Assembly: GCA_001769125.1 (NCBI GenBank)
Contig: MEOG01000134.1
Span: forward strand, 1 to 47,163
Length of the DNA stretch: 47,163 nt
Direction: 5' to 3'
Source: Bacteroidetes bacterium GWF2_35_48
GTDB lineage: Bacteria; Bacteroidota; Bacteroidia; Bacteroidales; GWF2-35-48
Positions 31,001 through 38,372 of the stretch are shown one piece after another. A program made the translations under genes and the position numbers. Position 1 is the first letter of the stretch. Every line of letters starts with the position of its first letter. A model generated the notes under the pieces. It did no database searches. It saw nothing but the letters and a program-made list of their open reading frames with translations, and was not told where the DNA came from.

Positions 31001-33981
31001 GTAAGAAAGCTGAAAGGATCATACAGTGTCTGAGTTGCAAAAAAGCTTGATGTATTCAATGCTGCATAAGTGCCAAAAACATTACGAAAACCTCCAGGCA
31101 GAGCAGTAAACTCAGTACTATTCGTTCCACTGTTTCCAGTTGCCCAATGAATTGTTCCTGATTCTTTAAGCTGAGAGCCCTCATCAGTGCCCCTCCAGTC
31201 AAAACCATCTGCTGATGATTGATCCATACCAAGCCCCATTTCCAATACCTTCCATTCGTCATCACTTGGTACATGCCAGCCATTCGGACAAATTTTTATA
31301 GAATCATTTACTGCAAACCAATTATATAATGGTCCATAAGTTTCAGCATATTGAACAGAATCGTTATTATAATAACATAATGCTCCGTTAGTGAGTCCTG
31401 TCCAAGAAGTGCTGCTTGTGTCATTTGGAATAGTTGTGCCATTCTGATATTTAGTTGCAGCCAGATTTTCTTTCATCCACCATTGTGTGCCAATTTTTAC
31501 AATCGGATAATTCTGGCAATCACGTCCATCATGAATAAATTTGTTTATGGTATCTGTAACTGTTATACCTAGGACTAATACTGTAAGATTCGCAACATTA
31601 CTGGTATCAGAGTCAACACCATCGGTTACATAACAGCGGTACTGAAAACCATTATACGCTATTAATGCATTTAAAATTTCAAGTGTATCATTGGTCGTTC
31701 CCGAATAAATGCCTTCTTCGGTATTTGCCCAGAAATTACCATCAAAGAATTGCCACTGGTAGGTAAGATCTGTGCCTGTTGCATTAACTGTAATTATTAC
31801 ACTTTCCCCCTCGCAAGTTGTTTTGGGTTGCGGGTTTAGTGTGATAACCAGAGGGTCATTTTTAACACAGCGTGCAGAGTAAGCCTTTTTTTTGCTAGTA
31901 AACCCTCCGATAATATCTTTACTATCATAAGAATAGGAGTAAAACCAAGCACTTGTGGAATTGGCTGACCCTCTCCATAAATATCCTTTGTTATTCCTGT
32001 TGACAAAAGTACCATCTGTTTGCCTTTCCCCACCAGGAAGCATATTAAAACCCGTACTATTTGTAGCACCAGTATTGGGTGCAGACCAATGCACTATTCC
32101 TGTTTCTTTCATTTTGCCACCAGCTGAATCTCCAAGAGATTGAGTCAGGTCCAACAATTCATTTCCAAAGGGTTCGCTCCAGCCCAGAGGGCAAAGATGA
32201 CGCGAGTCGTTCAAAACATTCCATGTATATAAAAGACCATAAGTAGCTTCATTCGAAGCGTTGTTGTCATAATAAAACCAGTATTTCGGTTCATTAACAC
32301 CACTGATATCACCGGCTGCAGTACCATCAGGAATAGCATCGCCGTTACGGTATTTTTTCGTGGAAATATTTTCTGCCATCCACCACTGGTTACCGATTTT
32401 CACAATAGGGTAATATTGACAATCTCTTCCATCTAAAATAAATTTATTAATGGTGTCGGTAATTGTTTCTCCCTGCCCTGCCACAGTAAGATTTGTGGTA
32501 ATAATACTATCACAACCACCTACGGTCAGCAGCGTGTCATAAAAAGTACCACTGGTAAAATAATTATGTATACCAACCGTTAGAGACTCGCCGAAACAGA
32601 TAGTAGTATCAAATATAAAAGCCACATCTTCGCAGGGACTTTTAATGCAGCGGACTGAGAAGCCGCTTACCTTCGGTGCATAATATCTATAAATACCTGA
32701 ATACAAGTCATGCAAATGCCTATGCCATGCATTATCAGAATCATAAGCATTATTTGTCCACCAAACAGCTATTCTTGTAACATCATGAAATTGACCATCC
32801 TCTCCAAAGGCTCCACTTGCTAAAGCCGCAAATCCACTTTCGTTTGTTCCATTTGGAAATGAAATATCTTTTAATTTATTGCCAATATCTGTTCCAACCC
32901 ACTCCATGGCTGTTGTGTCTGTTAATATATCTATACCTTTTTCTAAAATATTCCAATCCGATTCTGTTGGAATTTTCCACCCGTTCGGACATATCTTTCT
33001 CGAATCATTAACAGCGTACCAGTTAAAAAGTGCGCCATACGTTTCAGCATATTGAATAGAGTCATTATTATAATAACACAGGGCTCCAGTTGTTCTGTTT
33101 AATAATGATGCCGCACTTGTATCATTCGGGATTAAAGTTCCATCATTGTATTTATGTGCATTAATATTCTCCGCCATCCACCACTGGCTACCGATTTTAA
33201 CAATTGGATAGGTTTGGCAGTCGCGACCGTCAATAATGATTTTGTTTATTGTATCGGTTACTGTAATATTCTGTTCGCACAGACCTTCATTGTATAATAC
33301 AGAAATTTCAGCAGGGGTGAGGGCGCGGTTGTAGATGCGGATGTCGTCGATTTTTCCTTTGAATGGTGGGAAATTAAATGAAGTAGCACTTTCTTTGCCG
33401 ATAATAAGATTATGGGTGGTATTCAGAATTGCATAATTATTTGTTCCTGAATTGGTCAAAACTCCGTTCAAATAATACTTCCAGCTCTGCGTGTTGATAT
33501 CATAGGTAAAAACAGCATGTTCCCATTGATTCCACAATAAAGAATCTGACCTCGGGCTTGTAGGATCCCAATGCGGGGTTGCAGAATATAATAGCCGTCT
33601 GTCAGAGTGAATAACAAAATAAAAACTGCCGTCATCGTCTACACCTGGAATATGCTTTGCCAGAATAACACCGCCTGTGTCTGCTTTTATCCAGCAAGAA
33701 AAAGAGAGATTCTGTGTTAAGTCAAGCATATCTGCATCAGGAACTAAAATGTAATCATCCACTCCATCAAAAATATATGCCTTATTTGTATTTCCAAACC
33801 TATCCGTAGTAAGGGTTGGTCCATTCACAGTGCCATGGTTGACATTGCCGCTTTCATCGTTGGCATTGCCGTTAAAAGGGTAATGGGCAACAAGACCATT
33901 AGTGGGGATTTGAGCATTGAGAGAAGCAGCAATCAGCAAGAACATGCAAAATGCATACAGGCATAAAGAATTGTGTTTCAT
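25006..33981 (-). CDS. Giant T9SS-secreted protein with LamG-like, six FISUMP, Ig-like and SprB-like domains
   Basis: The 2991-residue protein has a signal peptide (1-24), a LamG/concanavalin-like domain (about 25-230) and six FISUMP domains starting near residues 250, 517, 817, 1132, 1456 and 1865. Each FISUMP domain begins DGRDC...YPIVKI...QWWM and ends in SVRC, SIRC or SARC plus K. Three Ig-like domains (C-E-S/G...YQWQ...YRC) and four copies of a GCDSIITTNLTV module lie between them. PKD/SprB-like repeats follow (about 2080-2600; for example GTITINVSGGTLPYHFEWSN), then a two-part fibronectin-like region and a type A T9SS signal (about 2915-2991, IYPNPVKEELTIEI to LIRRFVKQ). It should be surface-bound or released, and adhesion or carbohydrate binding is plausible. 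The start Met is followed by a clean signal peptide. Confidence 0.9.
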   Translation of the reverse strand: MKHNSLCLYAFCMFLLIAASLNAQIPTNGLVAHYPFNGNANDESGNVNHGTVNGPTLTTDRFGNTNKAYIFDGVDDYILVPDADMLDLTQNLSFSCWIKADTGGVILAKHIPGVDDDGSFYFVIHSDRRLLYSATPHWDPTSPRSDSLLWNQWEHAVFTYDINTQSWKYYLNGVLTNSGTNNYAILNTTHNLIIGKESATSFNFPPFKGKIDDIRIYNRALTPAEISVLYNEGLCEQNITVTDTINKIIIDGRDCQTYPIVKIGSQWWMAENINAHKYNDGTLIPNDTSAASLLNRTTGALCYYNNDSIQYAETYGALFNWYAVNDSRKICPNGWKIPTESDWNILEKGIDILTDTTAMEWVGTDIGNKLKDISFPNGTNESGFAALASGAFGEDGQFHDVTRIAVWWTNNAYDSDNAWHRHLHDLYSGIYRYYAPKVSGFSVRCIKSPCEDVAFIFDTTICFGESLTVGIHNYFTSGTFYDTLLTVGGCDSIITTNLTVAGQGETITDTINKFILDGRDCQYYPIVKIGNQWWMAENISTKKYRNGDAIPDGTAAGDISGVNEPKYWFYYDNNASNEATYGLLYTWNVLNDSRHLCPLGWSEPFGNELLDLTQSLGDSAGGKMKETGIVHWSAPNTGATNSTGFNMLPGGERQTDGTFVNRNNKGYLWRGSANSTSAWFYSYSYDSKDIIGGFTSKKKAYSARCVKNDPLVITLNPQPKTTCEGESVIITVNATGTDLTYQWQFFDGNFWANTEEGIYSGTTNDTLEILNALIAYNGFQYRCYVTDGVDSDTSNVANLTVLVLGITVTDTINKFIHDGRDCQNYPIVKIGTQWWMKENLAATKYQNGTTIPNDTSSTSWTGLTNGALCYYNNDSVQYAETYGPLYNWFAVNDSIKICPNGWHVPSDDEWKVLEMGLGMDQSSADGFDWRGTDEGSQLKESGTIHWATGNSGTNSTEFTALPGGFRNVFGTYAALNTSSFFATQTLYDPFSFLTRSLQSGYSQISRSWGNLENGISVRCIKNNPPEIAQHPQTKPTCESSNTSFTVSATGSGLSYQWQKKTTGLWSNVTNTGVYSGATNDTLSITAATVSMNNTQFRCFVTDGADTDTSEAAFLFVLATGVTITDTINKFIHDGRDCQNYPIVKISNQWWMKENLNSHKYADGSAIYGVTLDIEWSSLVSGACSYYSNDSAQYAETYGALYNWYAVDDSRGICSNGWHVPTHDEWTILERALCDGANCETDFPFDNTTNAWCGNNEGGKMKEAGTTHWTDPNNGATNSSGFSGLPAGYRNDTGQFWNIGMGGLWWTKNESSETMAWVRYLSYYYSTVSRTTFGKSYGYSVRCVKNDPPEIVENPHPKIVCEGSSTIFIVSATGSGLTYQWQSHDGNSWANTNEGIYSGTTNDTLEILNASIGFNGFQYRCVVTDGIDSDTSDAASLFVFAAGVTYTDTINKFIHDGRDCQNYPIVKIGTQWWMKENLAATKYQNGSAIPNVTNNTEWSNLTTGALSYYNNDSLQYAETYGSLYNWYAVNDSRKICPTGWHTSSSIEWNILELFLDNTVDTNIIGWLGTDIGGKLKEIDTLHWNNPNTGATNSSGFTALPGSGRGNDGSYTDIENGGCWWLKTEYDIEYAWIRHLSYNKSQIGIGTNFKNFGFSVRCIKNIFEDVAVTVDTAICQGESYIVGTHTYLNSGIYHDTIPFADGCDSIITTNLTVIPLPIITVTPQTETICSGDTTNIMITSDQPGTVFNWTYSASGVSIVGNLNNDIPIRNVLVGSGMITYTISASYNGCFGAPLDAVVYVNPNISSSSSILICQGQSYAVGTHSYTTAGTYIDTIPMVSGCDSIITTHLVVAASGQTITDTINKFILDGRDCRNYPIVKIGTQWWMKENLAATKYQNGSAIPNVANNTNWSNLTTGALSYYNNDSTQYAETYGPLYNWYAVNDSRGVCPTGWQVASDAEWTQLTSALGGESVASGKMKEIGLTHWSSPNTAATNESGFTALPGGNRIPGGSSYNINTNAFFWTSSEYNATDTWYRVLYHNSGIIGKASLSKNYGYSIRCIKSICSAVAVTIDTTVCGGPFIVGTSSYTSSGTYHDTIQMASGCDSIITTNLTVLSLPTTANAGADQQINLGELATLAANAPVIGTGIWTLISGTGGAILDANNPSSSFSGIASETYTLVWTISNLCGTSADTVIISFGCQPPVVTLGNDTTICGGPLTLNVSVSSGTGPYSYSWNSACTDDSCIVSESGFYSITVTDAENCSAADTIHVTIHALPTPVITGASSFCEGSSATLSTGNFSSYQWVSGCTDVACNVSMPGTYYVTVMDNNGCSGTSSPFIVSQAQNPVVNLGNDTTICANASITLNAFAGAGCTYIWSNGQTMPSITVSNSGYYSVTATNSAGCTDRDTIQVTKYLPIQIMINAANTLCGQAMGSATALVTGGTQPYDYLWSNGDTTDVATGLESGIFMLYITDANGCQNTATALISSSNGPNITSQTATNVSCYGGTNGTITINVSGGTLPYHFEWSNGDSIQNISNLAAGPYEVIITDHAGCQAVQSINITQPPQLNVTITSNNASCGNQDGSATASVSGGTVPYLYVWSNTNTSATAANLGYGTYTLTVQDANSCIITATTAITETDAPIILIDSVKNATCSGFDGAIYISVPAIGTYSYQWTGGSTDEDLVNTEAGIYSVTVTGGGCTAIAQAEIEVTAPAIQSLCIVSVDNTLSSPKNMLVWEKAQTTGISHYKIYKESSAAGVYLHAASVPYNAMSKWIDVNSNPKTRAYRYKISQVDSCGNESPQSDFHKTIHLTINLGQGDDMNLIWNHYYGYEYLTYFIYRYHSSTGWVALDSIPGDLNTYTDDEAPVTGNLKYQVSALRENECWAEGDAKDMSGPFSQSLSNIEDNGIIDVGISSQIYESDEIKIYPNPVKEELTIEINSDEIKNLKILNIIGKTISVHTIEGKTTLNTMNLPAGVYLVKIYTEKTSLIRRFVKQ
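27045..27064. repeat. 20-bp perfect palindrome inside the giant gene
   Basis: AGACGTTGCATGCAACGTCT is a perfect palindrome lying in frame within the coding sequence, where it encodes part of CTDVACNVS. The half GCAACGTCTGTACA also occurs in the intergenic hairpin at 36163-36188. A related but imperfect form is at about 27252-27271. Confidence 0.8.
28190..31560 (-). repeat. Near-identical FISUMP coding blocks
   Basis: The stretches at about 28190-28410, 29420-29640 and 31320-31560 are almost identical at the DNA level, including silent positions. All encode the segment from the YNNDS-x-QYAETYG block back to the DGRDCQNYPIVKIGTQWWM start of a FISUMP domain. Conservation of silent bases points to recent duplication or gene conversion. 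Confidence 0.8.
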
Positions 33982-34030
33982 ATTGGTTTGTGTTTAACAT
34001 TCAAAAATTAATGCGAAGATAAAATAAATT

Positions 34031-34090
34031 TTAATATATGGTTTTTTGTAAAATTATTTATGTAATAATTTTAAAAAAACCATATATTAA
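34031..34090. repeat. AT-rich 27-bp hairpin upstream of the giant gene
   Basis: Arms at 34031-34058 and 34064-34090 are complementary over about 27 pairs with one bulged G and a five-base loop. The hairpin lies 50 bases upstream of the giant gene's ATG and 25 bases beyond the stop of the RAYT relic, so it may be the transposase's end structure, a bidirectional terminator, or a leader element. Confidence 0.75.
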
Positions 34091-34114
34091 AAATGTTATT
34101 AAAAAAGAATTTGT

Positions 34115-34329
34115 TTATGTTTTTTGTTGGTCTTTTTCCCAATTTCCGGAATTATTTTGAATGTATTTTCTGACAACATGTAACCGTTCATCTTTTTTAA
34201 TAATTTCATCATAAAATCGGGATTGCCAACCCCATTCGGGAATATTGTGGTTTATTTAATTTCCATTGTTACCGCCCGTTTAAATTGATTGATTATTACG
34301 TCCAATGAACCGGATTCATAATTTGGAAT
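34115..34329 (-). pseudogene. Relic of a REP-associated (IS200-like) tyrosine transposase
   Basis: Two minus-strand frames give the C-terminal part of an RAYT/Y1-type transposase. The first (34329 to 34252) reads GSLDVIINQFKRAVTMEIK and stops at TAA. The second, shifted by one base (34254 to 34115), reads NHNIPEWGWQSRFYDEIIKK followed by a YIQNNSGNWEKDQQ ending. The WQSRFYDxII and Y-I-xNN...W motifs are characteristic. The N-terminal HUH and catalytic Tyr regions are absent, and there is a frameshift, so the copy is dead. It lies between tRNA-Leu and the AT-rich hairpin. Confidence 0.75.
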
Positions 34330-34365
34330 TTGTTTTTTTTGGGGAATGGTTTCGGCGGGAAATGA

Positions 34366-34388
34366 AAAAACACCCAATTTGGGTGTTT
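34366..34388 (-). terminator. Terminator of tRNA-Leu
   Basis: AAACACCC (34368-34375) pairs with GGGTGTTT (34381-34388) around a five-base loop. On the minus strand the stem leads into a TTTTTTC run, just downstream of the tRNA. Confidence 0.85.
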
Positions 34389-34398
34389 CTTCATTTTT

Positions 34399-34485
34399 TG
34401 GTACCCGGGGCCGGGATCGAACCGGCACGGGTGTGACCCCACTGGTGTTTGAGACCAGCGCGTCTACCAATTCCGCCACCCGGGC
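34399..34485 (-). tRNA. tRNA-Leu (CAA)
   Basis: The minus strand folds into a class II tRNA: acceptor GCCCGGG with CCCGGGT (one G-T pair at 1-72), D arm GGCGGAATTGGTAGACGC, anticodon stem CTGGT/ACCAG with loop CTCAAAC giving anticodon CAA, a long variable arm around TGGGGTCACACCCGT, and T arm GCCGG-TTCGATC-CCGGC. The bases CCA follow position 73 in the genome. Confidence 0.94.
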
Positions 34486-34591
34486 TTTTTATGAAATTGG
34501 GACTGCGAAAATAAGCAAATGTTTTTGTTGTGCAAAATGTTTTTCACTTCATAATGAAAATTTTTCCATTAAAACAGAATTTAGACTTTTC

Positions 34592-34622
34592 TTGCATGCA
34601 CTATATAATAGTTTTATATTTG
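34592..34622 (+). promoter_or_regulatory. Complete Bacteroidota promoter for the thioredoxin-like gene
   Basis: TTG (34592-34594) and TATATTTG (34615-34622) are separated by 20 bases, matching TTG-N19-21-TAnnTTTG. Transcription should start near 34629, about 30 bases before the chosen ATG. Confidence 0.75.
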
Positions 34623-34658
34623 CACCGTTAATAATTGAACAATTTAATTTCTAATGTT

Positions 34659-36140
34659 ATGAAAAGTATTATTGTTTTTGCGATCCTTGCTATGATTTCA
34701 AAAACATTTGTTTTTGCGCAGGGATATGAGATAAAAGTTAAAATCAGCAATCTTCCCGGACAGGAAATTATGCTGGGTCATCACTGGAATGATAAATTAT
34801 ACCCCGATGACACGATTAAACTTGACAAAAAAGGGCAGGGCATATTTAAAGGAAAAACACCTCTGCATGGAGGTATGTATTTTGTTTTTATGCCCAACAA
34901 AACTTATTTTGATCTTATGATTGGCGACAATCAGACATTCTCTTTTGAAACAGATACTCTTGATTACGGTAAAAACACAAAATTCAAAAATTCTCCTGAA
35001 AACGATGCATTCTACCAGTATCAGAATTTTATTATTGAAAGGCAAAAAATTGGTAAAGAGCTGGATGCAAAAAGAAAAGAAGCAAAGGATGACAAAGAAA
35101 AAACAGAAATCAATAAAAAATTAGATGACCTGGGTAAAGAGGTAAAAGATTTTGCTTGGAAATTAATTGAAGAAAATAAAGGTAATATTTTTGGTCAGTT
35201 TTTAAAAGCCACACAGGAAGTGAAAATTCCTGATCCGCCTAAAGATGCAAATGGTAATATTACGGACTCTTTATTCCAGTACCGTTTTTACAGATCGCAT
35301 TACTTCGATAATTTTGACTTCACAAATCCCCGTTTGCTTTACACTCCCATTTATGAAGAAAAAATAAAAACGTATATCGAAAAAGTAATACCACAAATTC
35401 CTGATACAATCATCAAAGAATGCGATAAGCTTATTGAAAGTACAAGGAAAGATAAGGATTTATTTAAATATATGCTGTTAACCCTGTTCAATCATTATGC
35501 CAGCAGCCAGATTATGGGTTTTGATGCTATTTACATTCATCTTGGAGAAAAATATTATATTTCAGAAGCAACATGGAGCGATACTGCTTTTGTAAACAAG
35601 TTAAAGGACAGAATAAAAAAGTTAAAACCGCTATTGTTAGGAAAGCAGGCGCCGAATTTTAAAATGCTTTGGGTCCCAAAAGAACATTTTATTCAGGCAA
35701 AAACAGATACTGCCGCAGCCAACAATCCTCATGCAGGAACATTTATTGATTTATATACAAGCATCAAAGCAAAATATACCATTCTTTGTTTCTGGGAAAG
35801 CGATTGCGGGCATTGCAAAAAACAAATTCCTCAATTACATGAAGTGTATAAAAAATTAAAACCAAAAGGGGTAGAAGTAATGGCCGTACACATGATAGGA
35901 GGGATTGAAGGAAAGAAGAAATGGATAAAATTTATAAATGATCACGACCTGCTTGATTGGATTAATTGCTGGAATCCCTATGAATACAAGTACAAAGATT
36001 TGTATGACATATCAAGTACGCCGGTAATTTTTGTTTTGGATAAAGATAAAAAAATTATTGGAAAGCGTTTAGCTCCTGAGCAGATTGAAGAGTTTTTGGA
36101 AAAATTGATTGAGCGGGATAGAAGATTAGAGAAAAAATAG
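34659..36140 (+). CDS. TlpA-like thioredoxin-fold protein with N-terminal DUF4369-like domain
   Basis: From the ATG at 34659 the protein has 493 residues: a signal peptide (1-21, ending KTFVFAQ), a DUF4369-like beta domain (about 22-115, YEIKVKISNLPGQEIMLGHH), a helical middle domain (about 120-320), and a TlpA/AhpC-TSA thioredoxin domain (about 325-485). The redox motif is CGHC in WESDCGHCKKQIPQLHEVY, and the cis-Pro region is SSTPVIFVLDKDKKI. It likely handles thiols in the periplasm or as an exported protein. The frame is open eight codons upstream (34635), but the signal peptide starts cleanly at the chosen Met and a promoter lies just before it. Confidence 0.88.
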   Translation: MKSIIVFAILAMISKTFVFAQGYEIKVKISNLPGQEIMLGHHWNDKLYPDDTIKLDKKGQGIFKGKTPLHGGMYFVFMPNKTYFDLMIGDNQTFSFETDTLDYGKNTKFKNSPENDAFYQYQNFIIERQKIGKELDAKRKEAKDDKEKTEINKKLDDLGKEVKDFAWKLIEENKGNIFGQFLKATQEVKIPDPPKDANGNITDSLFQYRFYRSHYFDNFDFTNPRLLYTPIYEEKIKTYIEKVIPQIPDTIIKECDKLIESTRKDKDLFKYMLLTLFNHYASSQIMGFDAIYIHLGEKYYISEATWSDTAFVNKLKDRIKKLKPLLLGKQAPNFKMLWVPKEHFIQAKTDTAAANNPHAGTFIDLYTSIKAKYTILCFWESDCGHCKKQIPQLHEVYKKLKPKGVEVMAVHMIGGIEGKKKWIKFINDHDLLDWINCWNPYEYKYKDLYDISSTPVIFVLDKDKKIIGKRLAPEQIEEFLEKLIERDRRLEKK

Positions 36141-36162
36141 GGAATGGAAATAGGGAATAAAG

Positions 36163-36188
36163 AGACGTTGCGGTGCAACGTCTGTACA
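36163..36188. repeat. Intergenic hairpin AGACGTTGC-GGT-GCAACGTCT
   Basis: A nine-base perfect stem with a three-base loop (36163-36183) lies in the 99-base gap between the thioredoxin-like and heptose kinase genes. It is followed by GTACA, as is the palindrome at 27045-27064. No T-run follows, so it is more like a REP element than a terminator. Confidence 0.7.
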
Positions 36189-36239
36189 AGACGATACAAA
36201 AATTAAGAAATTCATAAAAATCAAGAAATTTATAAGCCC

Positions 36240-37226
36240 TTGGGAAAAGAAAAAATAATAGAAGTATTTCAATCCTTTTTTTCGATGAAAATTCTTATCA
36301 TTGGAGATGTAATGATTGATTCCTATATGTGGGGAAAGGTTGAACGGATTTCTCCCGAAGCCCCTATTCCAGTTGTAGCAGTAACAAAAAAAGAGAACAG
36401 GCTGGGCGGCGCAGGTAATGTTGCATTAAATGTACAAGCTATGGGCGCAGAACCGATACTCTGTTCTGTCATTGGAAAAGATTCTGGCGAAGATTTATTT
36501 TACGAAATAATGCGAATCAACAATTTAAGCAGCGAAGGAATTTTTTCTGTCAGCAAAAGAAAAACAACGGTTAAAACAAGAGTTATCAGCGATGGTCAAC
36601 ACCTGCTTCGCGTGGACGAGGAACTGACAGCTCCATTAGATACAGAAACAGAAGAATTGTTCATTTCAAAAATCTTTTCTGTTATAGAAAGCAAGCCGGT
36701 AAATGCAATAATTTTTCAGGATTATGACAAGGGTGTGATTACTCCTTATGTTATTGAAAAAGTAACAGGTATCGCAAATCAAAGAGGTATTCCTACAACA
36801 GTAGACCCCAAAAAACGAAATTTTAATTCGTATAAAAACGTAACACTTTTTAAACCTAATTTTAAAGAATTACTCGAGGGGTTAAAACTTGAATTTGAAA
36901 AAAGTGATACCAAAAGTCTTTTACAGGCTGTGGGCAGATTGCACGAAACAAGCAATATTCAGAACGTTTTGGTTACATTGTCTGAACACGGTGTTTTTAT
37001 CAGTAATAGAAAAGAACATTATAAAATTCCTGCTGAGATAAGAGACATTGCAGATGTATCAGGCGCCGGAGATACGGTAATAAGTGTTGCTACACTTTGC
37101 ATGGCAGCAGGCTTGCCCATACAACAAACTGCCCGAATATCTAATTTAGCCGGTGGTCTTGTTTGTGAAAAAGTGGGCGTAGTAAGTATTGATAAAAAAC
37201 GATTATTGGAAGAGCTTTCTGCATAG
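36240..37226 (+). CDS. Heptose-7-phosphate kinase-like PfkB carbohydrate kinase (HldE kinase domain)
   Basis: The 328-residue PfkB enzyme matches the N-terminal kinase half of HldE/RfaE: GDVMIDSYMWGKVERISPEA followed by PIPVV (about residues 20-45), RLGGAGNVALNVQAMGAE (PfkB signature 1), DPKKRNF, and the catalytic SGAGDTVISVATLCMAAG. It would phosphorylate D-glycero-D-manno-heptose-7-phosphate for LPS core or surface sugar synthesis. The C-terminal adenylyltransferase half is absent; many Bacteroidota encode it apart. The start is TTG, giving LGKEKIIEVF as family members begin; no ATG is available upstream, and the first downstream one (about codon 16) would cut into the conserved start. Confidence 0.87.
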   Translation: MGKEKIIEVFQSFFSMKILIIGDVMIDSYMWGKVERISPEAPIPVVAVTKKENRLGGAGNVALNVQAMGAEPILCSVIGKDSGEDLFYEIMRINNLSSEGIFSVSKRKTTVKTRVISDGQHLLRVDEELTAPLDTETEELFISKIFSVIESKPVNAIIFQDYDKGVITPYVIEKVTGIANQRGIPTTVDPKKRNFNSYKNVTLFKPNFKELLEGLKLEFEKSDTKSLLQAVGRLHETSNIQNVLVTLSEHGVFISNRKEHYKIPAEIRDIADVSGAGDTVISVATLCMAAGLPIQQTARISNLAGGLVCEKVGVVSIDKKRLLEELSA

Positions 37227-37304
37227 TGCTTGCAAGAAAAAAACATGAGTTTTCTTGCTGACACTACATAATATTTTTTTGTCGAATTTTGATTTTCTGA
37301 AAAT

Positions 37305-37344
37305 AAAAAAGAGCATTCTACGCATAAGCAGAATGCTCTTTTTT
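37305..37344. terminator. Bidirectional terminator between the heptose kinase and DUF3332 genes
   Basis: Fifteen-base perfect arms (37305-37319 and 37330-37344) around GAGCATTCT/AGAATGCTC, with A- and T-rich outer ends, flank a ten-base loop. It serves the two convergent genes. Confidence 0.93.
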
Positions 37345-37363
37345 ATTTGTGTTTTGAAAAAAA

Positions 37364-37951
37364 TTATTTTACAGCCATATTACTGTTGGTATAATTGTAA
37401 ATACTTTTGGGACTTACAATCGAAGAGGCAGCATTGAAATCCAATACTGCTGTTTCATTGTTAGGAAGATGTAATTGAACCTGTGCTTTTCCATCTTTTT
37501 GTAAAAGGGTAAGAAGCTTCGTGGTTTTACCATTGCTTTCAGCACTCCAGGTGTTGTCTTCTTCATTGAAAATTAATGCAGATTTTTTGCCTGCTTCTTT
37601 TCCTGTTAATTGTGTTACATAAAAACGATTTTTTGTTGCTTTGATTTCAAACCAGTTTCCATCTTTTTTTACCTTTTGAATTTCTTCATCGCCTTCATTC
37701 ATTGCCATAGGGTTTGATCCTGTCCAGAATTCAATAGTATTTAAAATCCACCAGTCAATAAGTCCTGCCACTTCATATACCGGAACAATTATCAACACCC
37801 ACATAACAAGAGTTTTTACCCATTTGTTGCCAAGTGAACCATTCCATTTGTGAACTTTTTTTACAAGGCTAAATGAGCCATAGCATGACACTAAAAAATT
37901 TGCGCTAAATGCAATAGCCAGCGATAATGCAATAATTCTTACATGTTTCAT
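37364..37951 (-). CDS. DUF3332 family lipoprotein
   Basis: The 195-residue protein has a lipoprotein signal with lipobox LVSC (Cys at about residue 23), a short GSFSLVKKVHKWNGSLGNKW stretch (about 25-45), and a TM segment (VMWVLIIVPVYEVAGLIDWW, about 49-68), then a soluble C-terminal domain of about 115 residues. This matches DUF3332, common in Bacteroidota, whose function is unknown. It is convergent with the heptose kinase across a shared terminator and divergent from rsmI across the heptamer array. Confidence 0.8.
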   Translation of the reverse strand: MKHVRIIALSLAIAFSANFLVSCYGSFSLVKKVHKWNGSLGNKWVKTLVMWVLIIVPVYEVAGLIDWWILNTIEFWTGSNPMAMNEGDEEIQKVKKDGNWFEIKATKNRFYVTQLTGKEAGKKSALIFNEEDNTWSAESNGKTTKLLTLLQKDGKAQVQLHLPNNETAVLDFNAASSIVSPKSIYNYTNSNMAVK

Positions 37952-38139
37952 AATAATATAAATTAAGGTTTATTAATATCCGAAGCAAATGTAATTATTC
38001 AAATTTAAGTGAACTAAGAATATGATGAAAGTCAATGATAATTTGAAAATAAAATAACGCAATGCAACCAAAATGAATTAGGACTAACATGCATTTTGAA
38101 ATTTTAATGTATTTTTACAAAGTAATGATGGAGGTATAG

Positions 38140-38346
38140 TCGGCAGTCGGCAGTCGAAAAAGTCGGCAGTCAGCAGTCAGCAGTCGGCAGTCGAAAAAGT
38201 CGGCAGTCAGACAGAATGCAGACTGTAGACTGAGGACTGAGGACTGTAGACTGTAGACTGTAGACTGTAGACTGTAGACTGTAGACTGTAGACTGTAGAC
38301 TGTAGACTGTAGACTGTAGACTGTAGACTGTAGACTGTAGACTGTT
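38140..38346. repeat. Heptamer array (CAGTCNN then 18 GACTGNN units) upstream of rsmI
   Basis: The left part (38140-38210) has CAGTCGG and CAGTCAG words broken by two GAAAAAGT interruptions. The right part (38221-38346) is 18 unbroken heptamers: GACTGTA once, GACTGAG twice, GACTGTA fourteen times and a final GACTGTT. The two parts are reverse complementary in their CAGTC/GACTG core. It lies in the 421-base divergent spacer, ending 26 bases before the rsmI ATG. A shadow open frame reading SLQSTVY repeats on the minus strand is not a gene. Confidence 0.95.
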
Positions 38347-38372
38347 TTTAAAATATATAAGAATTATCCCAC

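Noticed and set aside
34252-34479. 75-residue minus-strand gene
   Set aside because: The first two thirds are a translation of tRNA-Leu and its terminator; the last third is the RAYT relic.
36163-36183. Terminator after the thioredoxin-like gene
   Set aside because: The hairpin has no T-run on either strand and matches a REP-like palindrome found elsewhere.
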